Below are positions 4,422 through 9,668 of a stretch of DNA of 9,668 nucleotides, one piece after another. Each line of letters begins with the position of its first letter. Positions within the stretch are counted from its first letter, which is position 1. The position numbers and the translations under genes are program-made. Source of the DNA: JACIWB01 sp038818725 (lineage in GTDB: Archaea; Thermoplasmatota; E2; UBA202; JdFR-43); the NCBI GenBank assembly GCA_038818725.1, contig JAWAYL010000035.1:1-9668 (forward strand). The letters run 5' to 3'. Under the pieces are notes generated by a model. It was not told where the DNA came from and ran no database searches. It saw only the letters and a list, made by a program, of their open reading frames with translations.

Positions 4422-5802
4422 TACTTTTTTCTCCACAAATAAGACATTTTTCTTCGCATTTTTCTTCTTCAAGAGGTACGCCAAGAGTTTTCATTGAAAA
4501 AATCTCCTCGGCTTTTTTTCCACATTCTTCTTTTCCACACCATGGAATCTCTAAAATCCCTTCCTTTATTTCTTTTTCTTTTACCCTGTGTATGTTTTCT
4601 TCTAGGAATTTTTTCGCTTTATTATACAATCTTTCATCATACTCCTTCAATTCCTTCTTTACTATTTCTATATTATCTCTTTCAATTGTTTTTTTAATTC
4701 CATCTCTCGAAACGACTGTAATAACATTTTTTTCAATATCCTTTGGTCCTATTTCTACTCTAAGAGGAACACCTTTCAATTCCCAATCATAAAATTTACT
4801 TCCAGGCGTTTTATCTTCCCTTTCATCAATAAAACTTCTTATCCCATTTTCCTTCAATTTTTCATTTATTTTTTTGCATTCTTCCATTATTTTTTCTTTC
4901 CATCCTTTGAAAAATATTGGTATAATTATAACCTGTATTGGAGCTATTGAGGATGGCAGCTTTATACCTTTTTCATCTCCATGTAGTCCAATAATTGCTC
5001 CTAAAACTCTTTCAGACATCCCATATGTTGTCTGATGACAGTAATAGTGCTTCCCATCAATTCCTTCATATTTTATTTCAAAAGGGCGGGAAAAATTCTC
5101 CTTATATTGATGTATCGATCCTACTTGCAAGCTTTTCATCGATGGCATAAGAACATCTAAACCAATTGAATAAAATGCCCCTGCAAACTTATCCCAGTCG
5201 GGGCGCCTGCTGGCAATGAAGGGGATGCAGAGGGCGGAAAAAAATGATTTTGCAATTTGCAAATCTTCTTTTATCTGTTTTTCTGCGTCTTCAAAATCTG
5301 TATGACAGGTATGAGCCTCAAAAAAATGAATTTCTCTAACCCTTATAAATGCCTTTGTCATTTTTGTTTCGTATCTAAATGTATTTACAATCTGAAATGT
5401 TTTTAATGGCAAATCAGCATGAGAGCGAATCCATAGAGAAAAAATGGAATATAAAGCTGTCTCTGATGTTGGACGAAGTAACATTTTTTCCTCGAGTTTA
5501 TTGTCACCAGCATGAGTAACCCAATATACTTCAGATGAAAAACCCTTTATATGCTCCTCCTCCTTTTTAAAAAGATTTTCTGGAATTAGAAGAGGGAAAT
5601 AAACTTCTTGATGTCCTGTTTTTTCCATTTCTTCTCTTATAATCTTATCTATATTTTGCATTATTTTCCATCCATAAGGTTTCCATATATTCATTCCTTT
5701 TATAGGATACCTTTTGTCACATAAATCCGCTTTTTCAACTATCTCATTATACCATTCATCGAATTTTTCTTTATCAATCATCTTACCAGAAAATATTTTC
5801 AC
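4390..5802 (-). CDS. proS: Prolyl-tRNA synthetase, archaeal/eukaryal type
   Basis: This 470-residue class II synthetase attaches proline to tRNA-Pro in the cytosol. Class II motif 1 lies in VYFPLLIPENLF (67-78). The proline-binding loop is RPTSETALYSIF (110-121). Motif 2 is TFRYET (141-146) with REIHFFEAHT (156-165), and motif 3 is GMSERVLGAI (261-270). The anticodon-binding domain begins near 288 (APIQVIIIPIF). The C-terminus has the archaeal-type zinc domain with Cys422, Cys427, Cys453 and Cys456, and ends in the conserved Tyr470. It lacks the bacterial editing insertion, as expected for this type. The start is GTG at 5802; ATG at 5781 (MIDKEKFDEW) is a plausible shorter start and would give about 463 residues. 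It diverges from valS and converges on rnp2. Confidence 0.95.
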   Translation of the reverse strand: MKIFSGKMIDKEKFDEWYNEIVEKADLCDKRYPIKGMNIWKPYGWKIMQNIDKIIREEMEKTGHQEVYFPLLIPENLFKKEEEHIKGFSSEVYWVTHAGDNKLEEKMLLRPTSETALYSIFSLWIRSHADLPLKTFQIVNTFRYETKMTKAFIRVREIHFFEAHTCHTDFEDAEKQIKEDLQIAKSFFSALCIPFIASRRPDWDKFAGAFYSIGLDVLMPSMKSLQVGSIHQYKENFSRPFEIKYEGIDGKHYYCHQTTYGMSERVLGAIIGLHGDEKGIKLPSSIAPIQVIIIPIFFKGWKEKIMEECKKINEKLKENGIRSFIDEREDKTPGSKFYDWELKGVPLRVEIGPKDIEKNVITVVSRDGIKKTIERDNIEIVKKELKEYDERLYNKAKKFLEENIHRVKEKEIKEGILEIPWCGKEECGKKAEEIFSMKTLGVPLEEEKCEEKCLICGEKSISWLRLSKNY

Positions 5803-5830
5803 ATTAAAATAATTAATGCAAACACAACAA

Positions 5831-5838
5831 ATTTATAA
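5831..5838. promoter_or_regulatory. Nearly symmetric TATA element between proS and valS
   Basis: TTTATAAG (5832-5839 in the plus sense) is centred about 26 nt before the valS ATG at 5861, ideal for a leaderless valS transcript. Its complement reads CTTATAAA, centred about 33 nt before the proS GTG at 5802, which would leave a leader of a few bases. A second minus-strand AT-rich element, TTAATTATTTTAA (about 5803-5815), would instead suit the ATG at 5781. The two synthetase genes may therefore share one TBP site or use overlapping ones. Confidence 0.55.
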
Positions 5839-5860
5839 GCACGAAAATACTTCATGGAAA

Positions 5861-8470
5861 ATGAGTAGCTATAATCCATTTGAAATTGAAAAGAAATGGC
5901 AGAAAAAATGGAAGGAAATGAAAATTTATAGATTTAATCCAGGTAAAAAGCCAGTTTACAGCATAGACAATCCCCCGAGATATGCGTCTGGAGCACTTCA
6001 TATAGGGCATGCTGTGCATTATACTCATATAGATTTTATTGCAAGATATAAAAGGATGCGTGGCTATAATGTATTTTTCCCTCTATGTTTTGATGTAAAT
6101 GGCATCCCTATCGAGGAAAGAGTTGAGAGGAAATATGGAATAACAAGGAAAAATATAGAGAGGCATGAATTTATCGAGCTATGCAAAAAATTTGCAGATG
6201 AAAATATAAATGAAATGATTCGCCAGTTTATGATGCTGGGTCATTCAATGGATGAAACCATTTACTATAGAACAGATGCTGAATATTTCAGAAGGCTTAC
6301 CCAGATTTCTTTTATAAGACTTTATAAAGAAGGGTACATTTATAGAGGAAAATTTCCAGTAAATTGGTGCCCTCGCTGTATGACGGCAATGGCAGACGCT
6401 GAAATAGAGCATGTTGAAAGAAAAACATTGCTAAATACAATAAAATTCTATCTTGTAGAGAGTTGCGAGGGAGATGGAATAAAAAAAGATGAAAAAGGAA
6501 GCTATATAGAGATAGCAACAACCCGCCCGGAATTGCTTTCTACTTGCCAACTTGTTGCTATTAACCCAGCCGATGAAAGAAAATTAAATTTAGTTGGGAA
6601 AGAAGTAAGAGTGCCAATATATGAAAAAAAGATAAGAATTGTTGAAGATGAAAAAGTAGATCCAAGTTTTGGAACAGGCATAGTAATGATTTGCACTATC
6701 GGCGATAAAGATGATTTAGAATGGGCGATGAAATACTCTTTGCCATTAGAGATATGCATAAATGAAGATGGAACAATGAATGAAATTTCTGGAAAATATA
6801 AAGGGCTAAAAATAGAGGAAGCTAGGAAAAAAATAATAGAGGAGCTAAAGAAAAATAATTATCTAACTAAACAGCAAGAAATAGAGCAGAGCGTTGGCGT
6901 TTGCTGGAGGTGCAAAACTCCGATAGAATTTATAAATGCAGAGCAGTGGTTTTTGAAAATGTTGCCTATAAAGGAAAAGATAATTGAGGTTGCGAAAGAG
7001 ATGAAATGGTATCCAGATTATATGTTTAAAAGATTTGAGGAATGGGTAAACTCGCTTGAATGGGACTGGGTAATTTCAAGGCAGAGATATTTTGCAACTC
7101 CTTTGCCACTATGGGAATGCACAAATTGCAAGGAGGTAGTTCTTGCAGATGAAAAAGATTGCTATGTAGATCCAACCATAGATAAGCCACCGGTGGAGAG
7201 ATGCCCAAAATGCGGTGGAAGCTTAAAAGGTTGCGAAGATGTATTCGATACTTGGATGGATTCTTCAATAACACCTCTATTCAATACTTTCTGGGAAAGA
7301 GATGAAAAACTTTTTAAAGAGCTTTATCCAATGTCACTACGCCCGCAGGCGCATGATATTATAAGGACTTGGGCTTTTTATACAATTTTAAGATGCTATT
7401 TGCTAACAAATAAAAAACCTTTTGAAGAAATAATGATAGATGGTTTTATACTTGCTCCAGATGGAAAACCAATGCATACTTCTCTTGGCAATGTTGTTGA
7501 CCCTATTGAAATAATAGAAAAAAATGGAAGCGATGCCTTGCGCTACTATGCTTCAACATGTAAGCTTGGTGAAGATAATCCATTTCGTCATAAAGATTTG
7601 GTTAGAGGAATAAGATTGATGAATAAATTATGGAATGTTGAAAATTTTATAGGTAACTTAATAAAGAAGAAGCCAGAAAAATGTGGGCTTAGAATTGTTG
7701 ATAGATGGATTCTTAGCTTGTATAGCAGAACAATTAAAAAAGCAACTGAATATATGGATAAATTTGAATTTTCAAATGCAATGAAGGAAATTGAATATTT
7801 TTTGTGGCATAAATTTGCAGACCACTATATAGAAATGGTAAAGCATAGAATTTATGAAGAAAAAGATGAGGCATCTTTATATACTCTTTATGTTATAGGG
7901 CTTGGAATTTTAAAAGCATTTTCTCCATTTTTACCTTTTATAACAGAGGAAATCTATGAAAGATTTTATAAAAAATTTGAAGGAAAAGAAAGTGTGCATA
8001 TTTCAGAATGGCCAGAGCCAATTTTAATAGATGAAGAAGCAGAGATGGAGGGAGAAAAAGTTAAGGAAGTAATTTCTGAAATAAGGGAATGGAAAAGTAA
8101 AAATGGCATACCATTGAATTCAACTTTATCAAAAGTTATAATATATGGAAAAGTAAAAGAAGAAGATATAATATCTGGAACCCTTAAAATAAAAGAAATA
8201 GTTTTTGAAGATAAATCAAATATTGAAAAAGTAGCATTTCCTATTTATAGTAAAATCGGACCATATTTCAAGGAAAAAAGTAAAATTGTTTTAGAAGAAA
8301 TAAAGAAGAATGGAAAAGAAATTGCAAAAAATGTCGAAGAAAAAGGATTCTATTCATTCATTTTTGAAGGAGAAGAAATAAAGATAGGAAAAGAATTTTT
8401 GGAAATAAAAGAAGAAAGTAGAGAAAATCTATTAAAAGCTGGAGACATATTCATTCTAGTGGAAAGATGA
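5861..8470 (+). CDS. valS: Valyl-tRNA synthetase, archaeal type
   Basis: An 869-residue class I synthetase charging tRNA-Val. Visible parts: HIGH at 47-50; NGIPIEERVE just after, which fits ValRS rather than the DTHGLPIE of IleRS; a zinc pair NWCPRC (170/173); the CP1 editing domain with ATTRPELL (TTRPE 220-224) and the archaeal ValRS stretch DPSFGTGIVMICT; further Cys pairs 348/351, 420/423 and 448/451; WDWVISRQR (401-409); DVFDTWMDSS (460-469); and RPQAHDIIRTWAFYT. The KMSKS position reads Pro-Met-His-Thr-Ser (537-541), then LGNVVDP, so both lysines are absent. The anticodon-binding helical domain starts near residue 610 and a Lys/Glu-rich C-terminal coil follows. The start at 5861 is preferred over ATG 5816 because the TATA box lies 26 nt before it and would itself fall within the longer coding frame. 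Confidence 0.92.
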   Translation: MSSYNPFEIEKKWQKKWKEMKIYRFNPGKKPVYSIDNPPRYASGALHIGHAVHYTHIDFIARYKRMRGYNVFFPLCFDVNGIPIEERVERKYGITRKNIERHEFIELCKKFADENINEMIRQFMMLGHSMDETIYYRTDAEYFRRLTQISFIRLYKEGYIYRGKFPVNWCPRCMTAMADAEIEHVERKTLLNTIKFYLVESCEGDGIKKDEKGSYIEIATTRPELLSTCQLVAINPADERKLNLVGKEVRVPIYEKKIRIVEDEKVDPSFGTGIVMICTIGDKDDLEWAMKYSLPLEICINEDGTMNEISGKYKGLKIEEARKKIIEELKKNNYLTKQQEIEQSVGVCWRCKTPIEFINAEQWFLKMLPIKEKIIEVAKEMKWYPDYMFKRFEEWVNSLEWDWVISRQRYFATPLPLWECTNCKEVVLADEKDCYVDPTIDKPPVERCPKCGGSLKGCEDVFDTWMDSSITPLFNTFWERDEKLFKELYPMSLRPQAHDIIRTWAFYTILRCYLLTNKKPFEEIMIDGFILAPDGKPMHTSLGNVVDPIEIIEKNGSDALRYYASTCKLGEDNPFRHKDLVRGIRLMNKLWNVENFIGNLIKKKPEKCGLRIVDRWILSLYSRTIKKATEYMDKFEFSNAMKEIEYFLWHKFADHYIEMVKHRIYEEKDEASLYTLYVIGLGILKAFSPFLPFITEEIYERFYKKFEGKESVHISEWPEPILIDEEAEMEGEKVKEVISEIREWKSKNGIPLNSTLSKVIIYGKVKEEDIISGTLKIKEIVFEDKSNIEKVAFPIYSKIGPYFKEKSKIVLEEIKKNGKEIAKNVEEKGFYSFIFEGEEIKIGKEFLEIKEESRENLLKAGDIFILVER

Positions 8471-8556
8471 AAAAGGAAACTATTGCAAAGATTATTGCAA
8501 TAATTGTAATATTAATTATGATTTTTTCTGGATTTATTGCAATTTTCTATAGGTAA
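8467..8556 (+). CDS. Single-pass membrane microprotein overlapping valS
   Basis: A 29-residue ORF starts in a 4-nt ATGA overlap with the valS stop and ends in TAA at 8554-8556. It reads MKKETIAKIIAIIVILIMI and continues FSGFIAIFYR: a short charged N-terminus (KKE), one hydrophobic stretch of about 20 residues rich in Ile, and a basic end (YR). This is the layout of a single-span membrane microprotein. No family is recognised. The stop-start overlap and the small gap to pyrD support real, coupled translation, but at this size chance cannot be excluded. Confidence 0.5.
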   Translation: MKKETIAKIIAIIVILIMIFSGFIAIFYR

Positions 8557-8557
8557 G

Positions 8558-8566
8558 TTTTATTTT
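8558..8566 (+). promoter_or_regulatory. Putative TATA box of pyrD
   Basis: TTTTATTTT is centred near 8562, about 24 nt before the pyrD ATG, and directly follows the microprotein stop. The spacing predicts a leaderless pyrD mRNA. There is no Shine-Dalgarno before pyrD. The element is weaker than the others in this window. Confidence 0.4.
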
Positions 8567-8585
8567 CCATAAATGCATTTTAATC

Positions 8586-9461
8586 ATGCTAAAAATAAAT
8601 TTGCTAAACTTGAAAATGAAAAATCCTCTTATGCTCGCCTCTGGCTTGCTTGATTTAACAAAAGAGAGTATGGAAAAATTTAGGGATGCAGGAGCAATTG
8701 TTACTAAATCTATTGGAAAGGAAGAGAGAAAAGGATATAAAAATCCTGTTTTTTTTGAAGTTGATTGCGGGATACTGAATGCAATAGGACTTGCAAATCC
8801 TGGAATAGATAGCTATTTAAAAGAAATAAAAGGGATAAAGATTAATAATCTCATTGGAAGTATATTTGGAAAAGATGTGGATGAATTTTTATATGTAGCA
8901 AAAAAGTTTTCAAAATATGTTAAAGCAATAGAAATGAACATGAGTTGTCCTCACGCAAAAAAATTTGGTGCCGAATTTCCAGATGATGAAATAAAAAATG
9001 CTATTGAAGCTATAAAAGAAGTAGGTAAGCCAATTTTTGTAAAAATAGGTGCGGAAAATGCCTTGAGGCGGGCGGAGCTTGCTATCGAAGGAGGGGCAGA
9101 TGCAATTGTTGCAATAAATAGCATAAGGGCGATGGCAATAAATATAGAAGTAAAAAAGCCTGTTCTTGGAAATATTTTTGGAGGATATTCTGGAAAAGCA
9201 ATAAAGCCCATAGGGATAAGATGTGTATATGAAATTGCGAAAAATTTTGATTTGCCAGTTGTAGGAGTAGGAGGAATAATGAATGCAGAAGATGTAATTG
9301 AATATATGATGGCGGGAGCAAGGGCTGTTCAAATTGGAGCAGGAATATACTATAAAGGAGAGAGAATATTTAAAGAAATATGTAAAGATTTAGAGAAATG
9401 GCTCGAGAAAAATGGATATACCAGAATAGAAGATATCGTGGGAATTGCAATCGAAAAATAA
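8586..9461 (+). CDS. pyrD: Dihydroorotate dehydrogenase, class 1 (1B-like)
   Basis: This 291-residue soluble FMN enzyme oxidises dihydroorotate to orotate in de novo pyrimidine synthesis. Seen: NPLMLASGLLD (13-23), VTKSIG with Lys41 (39-44), LNAIGLANPG (64-73), the catalytic loop MNMSCPHAKKFG (117-128) with Cys121 as base, FVKIG (151-155), NSI (178-180), GGYSGKAIKPIG (199-210) and VVGVGGI (225-231), and GARAVQIGAG (244-253). The length and the Cys (not Ser) base fit class 1; class 1B enzymes normally work with PyrK, for which there is no gene in the window. The residue after Cys-Pro is His123, where the well-studied enzymes have an orotate-binding Asn. It stands 29 nt after the membrane microprotein and 11 nt before IS debris. 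Confidence 0.92.
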   Translation: MLKINLLNLKMKNPLMLASGLLDLTKESMEKFRDAGAIVTKSIGKEERKGYKNPVFFEVDCGILNAIGLANPGIDSYLKEIKGIKINNLIGSIFGKDVDEFLYVAKKFSKYVKAIEMNMSCPHAKKFGAEFPDDEIKNAIEAIKEVGKPIFVKIGAENALRRAELAIEGGADAIVAINSIRAMAINIEVKKPVLGNIFGGYSGKAIKPIGIRCVYEIAKNFDLPVVGVGGIMNAEDVIEYMMAGARAVQIGAGIYYKGERIFKEICKDLEKWLEKNGYTRIEDIVGIAIEK

Positions 9462-9471
9462 ATTTTATTAA

Positions 9472-9519
9472 AGCCTTATACATATTGATGGTATTTTTTG
9501 ATATGAGTTTAAGAGATTT
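9472..9519 (+). repeat. 48-bp exact inverted duplicate of 3224-3271
   Basis: Identical over 48 bases to the reverse complement of 3224-3271. The match starts abruptly 11 nt after the pyrD stop and ends inside the codon after MSLRD. Upstream and downstream flanks do not match. Confidence 0.9.
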
Positions 9520-9668
9520 GGAATTATGGTCAGAAAACTTAGTTGGAAAAGCATTTGAGAAAATAACAGAAGAATATTTGAAAAAATATATAGCAGATGC
9601 AACTGGAATAAAATTAGATAGATTATATAGAGATGTAACATCTGTTGGTGAAAAGAGAAAATTGGGTA
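9472..9668 (+). pseudogene. 5'-truncated IS5/IS4-like transposase, runs off the window
   Basis: An open frame of 65 codons runs from ALYILMVFFDMSLRD (9473) through DLELWSENLVGKAFEKI and EEYLKKYIADATGIK to KRKLG at the window edge. 'SLRDLE' followed by 'IADATGIK.....RD' fits the N-terminal domain and first catalytic Asp (in ADATG) of DDE_Tnp_1-type transposases. The N-terminal 60 or so residues present at 3271-3424 are missing. Only about 26 residues separate SLRDLE from ADATG, where the family normally has a longer stretch with a DHST-type motif, so an internal deletion is also likely. An ATG at 9503 could start a shortened protein. It is presumed non-functional; the rest lies outside the window. 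Confidence 0.6.

Noticed and set aside
5816..5860. 15-residue N-terminal extension of ValRS from ATG 5816
   Set aside because: The extension contains the best TATA element, and archaeal ValRS normally begins close to the YNPFEIEKKWQ segment, which follows ATG 5861.
8910..9332. Three minus-strand ORFs of 79-140 codons opposite pyrD
   Set aside because: They are antisense frames of pyrD with low-complexity composition and no motifs.

Overview
The window looks archaeal. It encodes an archaeal/eukaryal-type prolyl-tRNA synthetase with a C-terminal zinc domain and terminal Tyr, an archaeal-type valyl-tRNA synthetase, the RNase P protein Rnp2 (Pop5 family) and a geranylgeranyl-reductase-family flavoprotein of the kind used on archaeal isoprenoid lipids. 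First genes of transcription units have TATA-like boxes about 23-26 nt before the start codon, as expected for leaderless archaeal mRNAs, and Shine-Dalgarno sequences appear only at internal genes. The DNA is very AT-rich. The lineage cannot be fixed by reading alone; a low-GC euryarchaeon, perhaps Thermoplasmatota-like, is an inference.

Layout. 1-164: a long imperfect hairpin (27-87), then the promoter of the reductase-family gene (165-1184, +). This gene converges, with overlapping stop codons, on a three-gene minus-strand operon read from 2875 to 1181: small cupin, class II aldolase/adducin-fold protein without its usual zinc ligands, and MtnA-type sugar-phosphate isomerase. All three junctions are overlapping, so they are probably one functional unit around methylthioribose- or deoxyribose-phosphate (purine nucleoside salvage) metabolism. 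2876-3921 holds no intact gene. It is a graveyard of transposase fragments from at least two insertion-sequence families, on both strands, plus a second GC-rich hairpin. 3988-4421 (+) is a two-gene unit: a 56-residue protein of unknown function and rnp2. rnp2 converges with a 32-nt overlap on proS (4390-5802, -). proS and valS (5861-8470, +) diverge from a 58-bp gap with one nearly symmetric TATA element. valS overlaps a 29-residue single-pass membrane microprotein (8467-8556). pyrD (8586-9461) follows with its own promoter. Eleven bases after pyrD a 5'-truncated transposase starts and runs off the window; its first 48 bp are identical to part of the transposase fragment at 3224-3271 on the opposite strand.

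Most of the window is housekeeping: translation, RNA processing, pyrimidine synthesis, lipid or quinone reduction. The points most worth a second look are the cupin/zinc-less aldolase/MtnA operon, the changed KMSKS motif of ValRS, the coupled membrane microprotein, the IS graveyard with its exact 48-bp inverted duplicate, and two hairpins that share an 11-mer and resemble IS200/IS605 right ends. I found no clearly new multi-gene defence or mobile system, no tRNA or rRNA gene and no CRISPR array.
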